DNA of 64,000 nt from Hevea brasiliensis (Eukaryota; Streptophyta; Magnoliopsida; Malpighiales; Euphorbiaceae). The translations under genes were made by a program, and so were the position numbers. Numbering within the stretch: position 1 is the first letter of the stretch; each line of letters begins with the position of its first letter. The stretch lies in NCBI RefSeq assembly GCF_030052815.1, contig NC_079510.1, positions 24,922,823 through 24,986,822 of the forward strand. Direction: 5' to 3'. Under the pieces are notes generated by a model that was not told the DNA's origin, did not search any database, and was given only the letters and a program-made list of their open reading frames with translations. Below, in pieces: positions 36,120 to 48,836 of the stretch.

Positions 36120-39100
36120 ATTTAGGTAAATTACTATTTCTATTCCAAGTAATCCATGAATGTTTCATGGATTCCAAATTTCATACTTTAATTTCCTCTA
36201 TCAATTTAGTTATTATACTTTGTGTCTTTGTATTACTATTCACATTACTATTCACTCAAATTGTTGACTTTTTAATACATAATAAATTTATTGAACCTAA
36301 GTTCTCCAAGATACCACATTCTGCATTCAAAATTGGTTGGTATTGGTTGCCAATACCATTTCCAAGCTTAATGTTAATTGGGCAGAATTTTTAGTTTTCA
36401 TGCCTTGTATTTACTGTTCCATTGGTCAATTTTGCAGTAGGAATTTGGCAAACTGATCAACATGAAAGTTGTTCCCTATTTTGTCTAGTTGAATTTCTTT
36501 TTTTGAATCACTCAATTTGGAGTTTTGTAACTCAAGTTATGGCCTAAAAACCATGACTGGCCGGATTGGACAGAACCCAAAATTCTGGGTAAAATTGTTT
36601 CTGCCAGATTTGGTAACTTAAGTTTGGTTGGCAATTTGACTAGGTTATGGTCATAATTTGGGTCAGGTTTCTTCATGAAAGTTGTTGGTCTATATCTCAA
36701 CTTGTCGCTGGTAAACTGTCAGGTCAATTGGACCTTGCTACATTGAGTTATGGCCAAATGACCAAATACTGTTCATTTGGTCATTTTGCCCAGGCAGATT
36801 GCAGGTCACCCGAATTAGGGCAAACTTTTGGTCAAGTTGGTTTGGTTTTCTGGACATGGTTTCTTCACCAAAGTTGTGTCATTATGTGTCTAGTTTCATG
36901 TCCAATTGGCCTTGCACCAATTGAACCTATACATCTCCATTTATAGCTGCCCAAACCTGCTGGACTCACAACCATCCTGCAGGTCACCAAGGGCAGCATG
37001 CCTATTCACTCAATTTCCTCATGTCACTCATTTCTAGTCCAGAAATGGGCCTCCACCTTATTAATTTCTACATGTAAATTCATTAAATCAAAGCATGCTT
37101 AATCATTTTTCCTCTAAAATTTCTAGCTCATGCAATATACATGTTACTAGAATGAATAGTGCACTCAATGCACAATCAGCATGCAGAAACAGGGTGCAAA
37201 AATAATCACCATAATTTATAGAAACAAGATTTCAAGACCATATTTTCCAGAAATCAACCTTCATATGTTTAACTCAATCTCCAATTGGAATCACATCAAA
37301 ATCAGATCGGAAATTGCAGAACTAATTAAAAAGGTGCAACCTGTCCAGAATCCAGTACATGCAGGATAGTAGTAAGGAAATGCAAAAATATCAACCAGCA
37401 GCTACCACAATTAGCTCTTGGCCATAACTACAAGGTTTTAGAGCATTCAATAAGCGTTTCAAGGACTCAAGAGTCACATCATTTCGAGTTTTGTGGCTCT
37501 AGTTATGATTTATTGAAGGTGGCTGTCCTGTTGCAGGAAATCAGCAGAACAGAGTCTACATCTGAGCAATAAAATGTTTTGTCCTTAAACCCTAACCTAA
37601 CATTAGAATCAGGTCTGCCATAAAACTACAAAGTTTTAGAACATTCCTTAAGGTTTCTTTTGACATAAAATTCACCCTGATCTAAGATCCCTAACTCCAG
37701 TTATGAATTTTTAAAATTTACTGTTCACGCATATACTGTACAGATTCCAGATTTTCACTCATCTATAATTTCCTATGGCACCTAGTCGTAGGATTTACTA
37801 ATTTCTTTCATAAAACACAGAAATAACTATAAGTTAAAGCACTAACCTTTGTGTGTGTCAACCCAAGCTTGAAGAAAAATCTTTCTCTCCTTTTCTTTGT
37901 GCCTTAGGCTTGTTCTAGTTGCAAGGAGCAATTTTTGTGAAATCAACAAGTGATTTTATGGTGTGTTTACAAGGAACTTTTAGAGAGAAGTAAAAGCATC
38001 CATGGAGAATAGAGAGGGAGAGAGTTTCGGCTGGTTGAAGAAGAAGGGCAACAGATTGTTGTTTTTCATTTTAACTCATTTTATCCCTTTTTAATTAGTT
38101 TATAAGGTGTGTGTTACAATATGATTGGTGGACTTTTAATGACACAATAATGATGCCATAATTTATATTTTATTTTATTTTCTTTTCTACTCATTTTCAA
38201 TTAAATTTTTAAAAATATTTATTCACATTTTAGATCATAATAATTATTTACTTAATTGGACAAGTCGGTCAAAAATCATCTCCGAAGACGAAATGACCAA
38301 AATGCCCTCCTTTTGGCTTAATGACTAAAATTGTCTGCTCGATTGAAAAATTTTTTAAGTATTTTCTTCGCATTCTAATGCCATAGGAACCTCAATGACC
38401 CTTCTCTGGAGTCCCAAAAATTATTTTATGAATTTTCTCTCGTCTAGGGCTCCTAGTTGCGAGAACCGCAACTTCCCACTGGGTTACCCATCGCTAGGGC
38501 ACCGGCTCATTTAACTTGGTTGTATTTTATTTCTAAAATTTTTCCTTAATTTTTCTTATACTTGTTTGAGTTATTTATGACTCCTCACTCTAGTCTAAAT
38601 ATTTTTCCAGACGTTCTAGCTGTCCGGACCGACACCGGTCACCCGAACAGTAGAATGTACGGAATTGCTACAGTGAGGGTGTTACAATTCTTCTCCTCTA
38701 ATTTAAATTTCGTCCTCGAAATTTACTGGGTGTTTTGGGTTCTGAGATAATTCTTTTACCTTTCTATTGCTCCCTCTGTCTACTTCTTTTATATATATGG
38801 TACTATTTAGTCTTTTCAAATCTATCTTTATATACCTAGGCATATCAGAAGGGAAGGATACTTTACCTCAAATTCACATTTGGGGCTTCTTGCTCCTCTC
38901 TGGCTTGGGTGACATTTGGAAGTGGTGTTATCATTGTACTTGGTCCTTCCACGACCTGCTTCTGTTCGTGGTAAATTCCTCTTAGGACAATCTTTCAGAC
39001 AATGGTCTATGGCCCCACATCTATAACAGGCTCCAGTCAATCCCCTACATTCACTTTTATGCCACTTGTTACAATGGCCACATTTTCTTGCTAATCCTGG

Positions 39101-39282
39101 CGCACTCACTACTAGTGTTTCTGGTTGATCTCTTCTGGGTATAGGCCTGGGTCTGGATCTCCTACTTTGATCAGATGTCTGACTTAACTGTTCTCTCGGC
39201 CTCTTATTACTAGACTGTCCAAATTTCCTCTTTTGCTGATCACCACTCCTCTTCTGTTCCTCTTCATGAACACAGCTAATAT
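36120..39282 (-). repeat. Array unit 6 (3163 bp)
   Basis: LTR part ends at 38686. It pairs with unit 3 through TTTTCAAATC. It has a private GTAAACTGTCAGG near 36712 where other units have CTTTCAGG. Confidence 0.93.
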
Positions 39283-39340
39283 ATTTAGGTAAATTACTAT
39301 TTCTATTCCAAGTAATCCATGAATGTTTCATGGATTCCAA
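38828..39340 (-). pseudogene. Chimeric LTR-gag frame of unit 6, altered C-terminus (170 codons)
   Basis: It starts like the unit 2 frame and keeps both knuckles. After RNLPRTE the frame shifts (near 38957, CCTGCTTCTGTTC against CCTCTGTTTCGGTTC elsewhere), giving an unrelated tail in place of QEAPNVNLR. Confidence 0.6.
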
Positions 39341-42300
39341 ATTTCATACTTTAATTTCCTCTATCAATTTAGTTATTATACTTTGTGTCTTTGTATTACT
39401 ATTCACATTACTATTCACTCAAATTGTTGACTTTTTAATACATAATAAATTTATTGAACCAAAGTTCTCCAAGATACCACATTCTGCATTCAAAATTGGT
39501 TGGTATTGGTTGCCAATACCATTTCCAAGCTTAATGTTAATTGGGCAGAATTTTTAGTTTTCATGCCTTGTATTTACTGTTCCATTGGTCAATTTTGCAG
39601 TAGGAATTTGGCAAACTGATCAACATGAAAGTTGTTCCCTATTTTGTCTAGTTGAATTTCTTTTTTTGAATCACTCAATTTGGAGTTTTGTAACTCAAGT
39701 TATGGCCTAACAACCATGACTGGCCGGATTGGACAGAACCCAAAATTCTGGGTAAAATTGTTTCTGCCAGATTTGGTAACTTAAGTTTGGTTGGCAATTT
39801 GACTAGGTTATGGTCATAATTTGGGTCAGGTTTCTTCATGAAAGTTGTTGGTCTATATCTCAACTTGTCGCTGGTAAACTTTCAGGTCAATTGGACCTTG
39901 CTACATTGAGTTATGGCCAAATGACCAAATACTGTTCATTTGGTCATTTTGCCCAGGCAGATTGCAGGTCACCCGAATTAGGGCAAACTTTTGGTCAAGT
40001 TGGTTTGGTTTTCTGGACATGGTTTCTTCACCAAAGTTGTGTCATTATGTGTCTAGTTTCATGTCCAATTAGCCTTGCACCAATTGAACCTATACATCTC
40101 CATTTATAGCTGCCCAAACCTGCTGGACTCACAACCAGTCCTGCAGGTCACCAAGGGCAGCATGCCTATTCACTCAATTTCCTCATGTCACTCATTTCTA
40201 GACCAGAAATGGGCCTCCACCTTATTAATTTCTACATGTAAATTCATTAAATCAAAGCATGCTTAATCATTTTTCCTCTAAAATTTCTAGCTCATGCAAT
40301 ATACATGTTACTAGAATGAATAGTGCACTCAATGCACAATCAGCATGCAGAAACAGGGTGCAAAAATAATCACCATAATTTATAGAAACAAGATTTCAAG
40401 ACCATATTTTCCAGAAATCAACCTTCATATGTTTAACTCAATCTCCAATTGGAATCACATCAAAATCAGATCGGAAATTGCAGAACTAATTAAAAAGGTG
40501 CAACCTGTCCAGAATCCAGTACATGCAGGATAGTAGTAAGGAAATGCAAAAATATCAACCAGCAGCTACCACAATTAGCTCTTGGCCATAACTACAAGGT
40601 TTTAGAGCATTCAATAAGCGTTTCAAGGACTCAAGAGTCACATCATTTCGAGTTTTGTGGCTCTAGTTATGATTTATTGAAGGTGGCTGTCTGTTGCAGG
40701 AAATCAGAAGAACAGAGTCTACATCTGAGCAATAAAATGTTTTGTCCTTAAACCCTAACCTAACATTAGAATCAGGTCTGCCATAAAACTACAAAGTTTT
40801 AGAACATTCCTTAAGGTTTCTTTTGACATAAAATTCACCCTGATCTAAGATCCCTAACTCCAGTTATGAATTTTTAAAATTTACTGTTCACGCATATACC
40901 ATGTGATTCCGATTTTCACTCATCTATAATTTCCTATGGCACCTAGTTGTAGGATTTACTAATTTCTTTCATAAAACACAGAAATAACTATAAGTTAAAG
41001 CACTAACCTTTGTGTGTGTCAACCCAAGCTTGAAGAAAAAATCTCTCTCCTTTTCTTTTGCTGCCTTAGGCTTGTTCTAGTTGCAAGGAGCAATTTTTGT
41101 GAAATCAACAAGTGATTTTATGGTGTGTTTACAAGGAACTTTTAGAGAGAAGTAAAAGCATCCATGGAGAATAGAGAGGGAGAGAGTTTCGGCTGGTTGA
41201 AGAAGAAGGGCAACAGATTGTTGTTTTTCATTTTAACTCATTTTATCCCTTTTTAATTAGTTTATAAGGTGTGTGTTACAATATGATTGGTGGACTTTTA
41301 ATGACACAATAATGATGCCATAATTTATATTTTATTTTATTTTCTTTTCTACTCATTTTCAATTAAATTTTTAAAAATATTTATTCACATTTTAGATCAT
41401 AATAATTATTTACTTAATTGGACAAGTCGGTCAAAAATCATCTCCGAAGACGAAATGACCAAAATGCCCTCCGTTTGGCTTAACAGACTAAAATTGTCTG
41501 TACCGATTGAAAAATTTTTTTAAGTATTTTCTTAGCATTCTAATGCCATAGGAACCTCAATGACCCTTCTCTGGAGTCCCAAAAATTATTTTATGAATTT
41601 TCTCTCGGGTCTAGGGCTCCTAGTTGCGAGAACCGCAACTTCCCACTGGGTTACCCATCGCTAGGGCACCGGCTCATTTAACTTGGTTGTATTTTATTTC
41701 TAAAATTTTTCCTTAATTTTTCTTATACTTGTTTGAGTTATTTATGACTCCTCACTCTAGTCTAAATATTTTTCCAGACGTTCTAGCTGTCCGGACCGAC
41801 ACCGGTCACCCGAACAGTAGAATGTACGGAATTGCTACAGTGAGGGTGTTACAATTCTTCTCCTCTAATTTAAATTTCGTCCTCGAAATTTACTGGGTGT
41901 TTTGGGTTCTGAGATAATTCTTTTACCTTTCTATTGCTCCCTCTGTCTACTTCTTTTATATATATGGTACTATTTAGTCTTTTCGAATCTATCTTTATAT
42001 ACCTAGGCATATCAGAAGGGAAGGATACTTTACCTCAAATTCACATTTGGGGCTTCTTGCTCCTCTCTGGCTTGGGTGACATTTGGAAGTGGTGTTACTG
42101 TTGTACTTGGTCCTTCCACGACCTCTGTTTCGGTTCGTGGTAAATTCCTCTTAGGACAATCTTTCAGACAATGGTCTATGGCCCCACATCTATAACAGGC
42201 TCCAGTCAATCCCCTACATTCACTTTTATGCCACTTGTTACAATGGCCACATTTTCTTGCTAATCCTGGCGCACTCACTACTAGTGTTTCTGGTTGATCT

Positions 42301-42451
42301 CTTCTGGGTATAGGCCTGGGTCTAGATCTCCTACTTTGATCAGATGTCTGACTTAACTGTTCTCTCGGCCTCTTATTACTAGACTGTCCAAATTTCCTCT
42401 TTTGCTGATCACCACTCCTCTTCTGTTCCTCTTCATGAACACAGCTAATAT
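39283..42451 (-). repeat. Array unit 7 (3169 bp)
   Basis: LTR part ends at 41853. Closest to unit 4 by GAACCAAAGTTC and CAATTAGCC; it also shares CCTAACAACC with units 4 and 8. Confidence 0.93.
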
Positions 42452-42509
42452 ATTTAGGTAAATTACTATTTCTATTCCAAGTAATCCATGAATGTTTCAT
42501 GGATTCCAA
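42030..42509 (-). CDS. Chimeric LTR-gag open frame of unit 7 (159 codons)
   Basis: Open, both knuckles intact. It reads SRPRPIPRR, with Pro where units 2 and 3 have Leu. Confidence 0.5.
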   Translation of the reverse strand: MESMKHSWITWNRNSNLPKYISCVHEEEQKRSGDQQKRKFGQSSNKRPREQLSQTSDQSRRSRPRPIPRRDQPETLVVSAPGLARKCGHCNKWHKSECRGLTGACYRCGAIDHCLKDCPKRNLPRTETEVVEGPSTTVTPLPNVTQAREEQEAPNVNLR

Positions 42510-45500
42510 ATTTCATACTTTAATTTCCTCTATCAATTTAGTTATTATACTTTGTGTCTTTGTATTACTATTCACATTACTATTCACTCAAATTGTTGAC
42601 TTTTTAATACATAATAAATTTATTGAACCTAAGTTCTCCAAGATACCACATTCTGCATTCAAAATTGGTTGGTATTGGTTGCCAATACCATTTCCAAGCT
42701 TAATGTTAATTGGGCAGAATTTTCAGTTTTCATGCCTTGTATTTACTGTTCCATTGGTCAATTTTGCAGTAGGAATTTGGCAAACTGATCAACATGAAAG
42801 TTGTTCCCTATTTTGTCTAGTTGAATTTCTTTTTTTGAATCACTCAATTTGGAGTTTTGTAACTCAAGTTATGGCCTAACAACCATGACTGGCCGGATTG
42901 GACAGAACCCAAAATTCTGGGTAAAATTGTTTCTGCCAGATTTGGTAACTTAAGTTTGGTTGGCAATTTGACTAGGTTATGGTCATAATTTGGGTCAGGT
43001 TTCTTCATGAAAGTTGTTGGTCTATATCTCAACTTGTCGCTGGTAAACTTTCAGGTCAATTGGACCTTGCTACATTGAGTTATGGCCAAATGACCAAATA
43101 CTGTTCATTTGGTCATTTTGCCCAGGCAGATTGCAGGTCACCCGAATTAGGGCAAACTTTTGGTCAAGTTGGTTTGGTTTTCTGGACATGGTTTCTTCAC
43201 CAAAGTTGTGTCATTATGTGTCTAGTTTCATGTCCAATTGGCCTTGCACCAATTGAACCTATACATCTCCATTTATAGCTGCCCAAACCTGCTGGACTCA
43301 CAACCACCCCGCAGTCACCAAGGGCGACATGCCTATTCACTCAATTTCCTCATGTCACTCATTTCTAGTCCAGAAATGGGCCTCCACCTTATTAATTTCT
43401 ACATGTAAATTCATTAAATCAAAGCATGCTTAATCATTTTTCCTCTAAAATTTCTAGCTCATGCAATATACATGTTACTAGAATGAATAGTGCACTCAAT
43501 GCACAATCAGCATGCAGAAACAGGGTGCAAAAATAATCACCATAATTTATAGAAACAAGATTTCAAGACCATATTTTCCAGAAATCAACCTTCATATGTT
43601 TAACTCAATCTCCAATTGGAATCACATCAAAATCAGATCGGAAATTGCAGAACTAATTAAAAAGGTGCAACCTGTCCAGAATCCAGTACATGCAGGATAG
43701 TAGTAAGGAAATGCAAAAATATCAACCAGCAGCTACCACAATTAGCTCTTGGCCATAACTACAAGGTTTTAGAGCATTCAATAAGCGTTTCAAGGACTCA
43801 AGAGTCACATCATTTCGAGTTTTGTGGCTCTAGTTATGATTTATTGAAGGTGGCTGTCCTGTTGCAGGAAATCAGAAGAACAGAGTCTACATCTGAGCAA
43901 TAAAATGTTTTGTCCTTAAACCCTAACCTAACATTAGAATCAGGTCTGCCATAAAACTACAAAGTTTTAGAACATTCCTTAAGGTTTCTTTTGACATAAA
44001 ATTCACCCTGATCTAAGATCCCTAACTCCAGTTATGAATTTTTAAAATTTACTGTTCACGCATATACTGTACAGATTCCAGATTTTCACTCATCTATAAT
44101 TTCCTATGGCACCTAGTCGTAGGATTTACTAATTTCTTTCATAAAACACAGAAATAACTATAAGTTAAAGCACTAACCTTTGTGTGTGTCAACCCAAGCT
44201 TGAAGAAAAATCTTTCTCTCCTTTTCTTTTGCTGCCTTAGGCTTGTTCTAGTTGCAAGGAGCAATTTTTGTGAAATCAACAAGTGATTTTATGGTGTGTT
44301 TACAAGGAACTTTTAGAGAGAAGTAAAAGCATCCATGGAGAATAGAGAGGGAGAGAGTTTCGGCTGGTTGAAGAAGAAGGGCAACAGATTGTTGTTTTTC
44401 ATTTTAACTCATTTTATCCCTTTTTAATTAGTTTATAAGGTGTGTGTTACAATATGATTGGTGGACTTTTAATGACACAATAATGATGCCATAATTTATA
44501 TTTTATTTTCTTTTCTTTTCTACTCATTTTCAATTAAATTTTTAAAAATATTTATTCACATTTTAGATCATAATAATTATTTACTTAATTGGACAAGTCG
44601 GTCAAAAATCATCTCCGAAGACGAAATGACCAAAATGCCCTCCTTTTGGCTTAACAGACTAAAATTGTCTGTACCGATTGAAAAATTTTTTTAAGTATTT
44701 TCTTCGCATTCTAATGCCATAGGAACCTCAATGACCCTTCTCTGGAGTCCCAAAAATTATTTTATGAATTTTCTCTCGGGTCTAGGGCTCCTAGTTGCGA
44801 GAACCGCAACTTCCCACTGGGTTACCCATCGCTAGGGCACCTCATTTAACTTGGTTGTATTTTATTTCTAAAATTTTTCCTTAATTTTTCTTATACTTGT
44901 TTGAGTTATTTATGACTCCTCACTCTAGTCTAAATATTTTTCCAGACGTTCTAGCTGTCCGGACCGACACCGGTCACCCGAACAGTAGAATGTACGGAAT
45001 TGCTACAGTGAGGGTGTTACAATTCTTCTCCTCTAATTTAAATTTCGTCCTCGAAATTTACTGGGTGTTTTGGGTTCTGAGATAATTCTTTTACCTTTCT
45101 ATTGCTCCCTCTGTCTACTTCTTTTATATATATGGTACTATTTAGTCTTTTCGAATCTATCTTTATATACCTAGGCATATCGAAGGGAAGGATACTTTAC
45201 CTCAAATTCACATTTGGGGCTTCTTGCTCCTCGGCTTGGGTGACATTTGGAAGTGGTGTTATCGTTGTACTTGGTCCTTCCACGACCTGCTTTGGTTCGT
45301 GGTAAATTCCTCTTAGGACAATCTTTCGCACAATGGTCTATGGCCCCACATCTATAACAGCTCCAGTCAATCCCCTACATTCACCTTTATGCCACTTGTT
45401 ACAATGGCCACATTTTCTTGCTAGTCCTGGCGCACTCACTACTAGTGTTTCTGGTTGATCTCTTCTGGGTATAGGCCTGGGTCTAGATCTCCTACTTTGA

Positions 45501-45612
45501 TCAGATGTCTGACTTAACTGTTCTCTCAGCCTCTTATTACTAGACTGTCCAAATTTCCTCTTTTGCTGATCACCACTCCTCTTCTGTTCCTCTTCATGAA
45601 CACAGCTAATAT
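42452..45612 (-). repeat. Array unit 8 (3161 bp)
   Basis: LTR part ends at 45021. It shares the TTTTCTTTTCTTTTCTAC variant with units 9 and 10 only. The GGGCACCGGCTC site is shortened to GGGCACCTC near 44836. Confidence 0.93.
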
Positions 45613-45670
45613 ATTTAGGTAAATTACTATTTCTATTCCAAGTAATCCATGAATGTTTCATGGATTCCAA
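45216..45670 (-). pseudogene. gag: gag fragment of unit 8, frameshifted
   Basis: The chimeric start and first knuckle (CGHCNKWHKGEC) are open from 45670 to 45338. The frame then breaks at AACAGCTCC (AACAGGCTCC elsewhere), losing the second knuckle. Further losses follow near 45180 and 45230. Confidence 0.8.
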
Positions 45671-48600
45671 ATTTCATACTTTAATTTCCTCTATCAATTT
45701 AGTTATTATACTTTGTGTCTTTGTATTACTATTCACATTACTATTCACTCAAATTGTTGACTTTTTAATACATAATAAATTTATTGAACCTAAGTTCTCC
45801 AAGATACCACATTCTGCATTCAAAATTGGTTGGTATTGGTTGCCAATACCATTTCCAAGCTTAATGTTAATTGGGCAGAATTTTCAGTTTTCATGCCTTG
45901 TATTTACTGTTCCATTGGTCAATTTTGCAGTAGGAATTTGGCAAACTGATCAACATGAAAGTTGTTCCTATTTTGTCTAGTTGAATTTCTTTTTTTGAAT
46001 CACTCAATTTGGAGTTTTGTAACTCAAGTTATGGCCTAAAAACCATGACTGGCCGGATTGGACAGAACCCAAAATTCTGGGTAAAATTGTTTCTGCCAGA
46101 TTTGGTAACTTAAGTTTGGTTGGCAATTTGACTAGGTTATGGTCATAATTTGGGTCAGGTTTCTTCATGAAAGTTGTTGGTCTATATCTCAACTTGTCGC
46201 TGGTAAACTTTCAGGTCAATTGGACCTTGCTACATTGAGTTATGGCCAAATGACCAAATACTGTTCATTTGGTCATTTTGCCCAGGCAGATTGCAGGTCA
46301 CCCGAATTAGGGCAAACTTTTGGTCAAGTTGGTTTGGTTTTCTGGACATGGTTTCTTCACCAAAGTTGTGTCATTATGTGTCTAGTTTCATGTCCAATTG
46401 GCCTTGCACCAATTGAACCTATACATCTCCATTTATAGCTGCCCAAACCTGCTGGACTCACAACCAGTCCTGCAGGTCACCAAGGGCAGCATGCCTATTC
46501 ACTCAATTTCCTCATGTCACTCATTTCTAGTCCAGAAATGGGCCTCCACCTTATTAATTTCTACATGTAAATTCATTAAATCAAAGCATGCTTAATCATT
46601 TTTCCTCTAAAATTTCTAGCTCATGCAATATACATGTTACTAGAATGAATAGTGCACTCAGTGCACAATCAGCATGCAGAAACAGGGTGCAAAAATAATC
46701 ACCATAATTTATAGAAACAAGATTTCAAGACCATATTTTCCAGAAATCAACCTTCATATGTTTAACTCAATCTCCAATTGGAATCACATCAAAATCAGAT
46801 CGGAAATTGCAGAACTAATTAAAAAGGTGCAACCTGTCCAGAATCCAGTACATGCAGGATAGTAGTAAGGAAATGCAAAAATATCAACCAGCAGCTACCA
46901 CAATTAGCTCTTGGCCATAACTACAAGGTTTTAGAGCATTCAATAAGCGTTTCAAGGACTCAAGAGTCACATCATTTCGAGTTTTGTGGCTCTAGTTATG
47001 ATTTATTGAAGGTGGCTGTCCTGCAGGAAATCAGAAGAACAGAGTCTACATCTGAGCAATAAAATGTTTTGTCCTTAAACCCTAACCTAACATTAGAATC
47101 AGGTCTGCCATAAAACTACAAAGTTTTAGAACATTCCTTAAGGTTTCTTTTGACATAAAATTCACCCTGATCTAAGATCCCTAACTCCAGTTATGAATTT
47201 TTAAAATTTACTGTTCACGCATATACTGTACAGATTCCAGATTTTCACTCATCTATAATTTCCTATGGCACCTAGTCGTAGGATTTACTAATTTCTTTCA
47301 TAAAACACAGAAATAACTATAAGTTAAAGCACTAACCTTTGTGTGTGTCAACCCAAGCTTGAAGAAAAATCTTTCTCTCCTTTTCTTTTCTTTGCCTTAG
47401 GCTTGTTCTAGTTGCAAGGAGCAATTTTTGTGAAATCAACAAGTGATTTTATGGTGTGTTTACAAGGAACTTTTAGAGAGAAGTAAAAGCATCCATGGAG
47501 AATAGAGAGGGAGAGAGTTTCGGCTGGTTGAAGAAGAAGGGCAACAGATTGTTGTTTTTCATTTTAACTCATTTTATCCCTTTTTAATTAGTTTATAAGG
47601 TGTGTGTTACAATATGATTGGTGGACTTTTAATGACACAATAATGATGCCATAATTTATATTTTATTTTCTTTTCTTTTCTACTCATTTTCAATTAAATT
47701 TTTAAAAATATTTATTCACATTTTAGATCATAATAATTATTTACTTAATTGGACAAGTCGGTCAAAAATCATCTCCGAAGACGAAATGACCAAAATGCCC
47801 TCCTTTTGGCTTAACAGACTAAAATTGTCTGTACCGATTGAAAAATTTTTTTAAGTATTTTCTTCGCATTCTAATGCCATAGGAACCTCAATGACCCTTC
47901 TCTGGAGTCCCAAAAATTATTTTATGAATTTTCTCTCGGGTCTAGGGCTCCTAGTTGCGAGAACCGCAACTTCCCACTGGGTTACCCATCGCTAGGGCAC
48001 CGGCTCATTTAACTTGGTTGTATTTTATTTCTAAAATTTTTCCTTAATTTTTCTTATACTTGTTTGAGTTATTTATGACTCCTCACTCTAGTCTAAATAT
48101 TTTTCCAGACGTTCTAGCTGTCCGGACCGACACCGGTCACCCGAACAGTAGAATGTACGGAATTGCTACAGTGAGGGTGTTACAATTCTTCTCCTCTAAT
48201 TTAAATTTCGTCCTCGAAATTTACTGGGTGTTTTGGGTTCTGAGATAATTCTTTTACCTTTCTATTGCTCCCTCTGTCTACTTCTTTTATATATATGGTA
48301 CTATTTAGTCTTTTCGAATCTATCTTTATATACCTAGGCATATCAGAAGGGAAGGATACTTTACCTCAAATTCACATTTGGGGCTTCTTGCTCCTCTCTG
48401 GCTTGGGTGACATTTGGAAGTGGTGTTATCAAGTACTTGGTCCTTCCACGACCTCTGCTTTGTTCGTGGTAAATTCCTCTTAGGACAATCTTTCAGACAA
48501 TGGTCTATGGCCCCACATCTATAATGTGCTCCAGTCAATCCCCTACATTCACTTTTATGCCACTTGTTACAATGGCCACATTTTCTTGCTAATCTGGCGC

Positions 48601-48778
48601 ACTCACTACTAGTGTTTCGGTTGATCTCTTCTGGGTATAAGCCTAGGTCTGGATCTCCTACTTTGATCAGATGTCTGACTTAACTGTTCTCTCGGCCTCT
48701 TATTACTAGACTGTCCAAATTTCCTCTTTTGCTGATCACCACTCCTCTTCTGTTCCTCTTCATGAACACAGCTAATAT
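45613..48778 (-). repeat. Array unit 9 (3166 bp)
   Basis: LTR part ends at 48184. It has the units 8-10 TTTTCTTTTCTTTTC variant and CTGTACAGATTCC near 47226. Confidence 0.93.
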
Positions 48779-48836
48779 ATTTAGGTAAATTACTATTTCT
48801 ATTCCAAGTAATCCATGAATGTTTCATGGATTCCAA
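48326..48836 (-). pseudogene. gag: gag fragment of unit 9, frameshifted
   Basis: The chimeric N-terminal part is open from 48836 to 48609, then shifts at AATCTGGCG and TTTCGGTTG (each one base short of other units). The second knuckle survives in another frame, as HYRCGAIDHCLKDC with the first Cys replaced by His. Confidence 0.8.

Noticed and set aside
35489..36394. 301-codon + strand frame in unit 5
   Set aside because: It is made by joining several antisense frames through small deletions in the irregular unit; no other unit has it.
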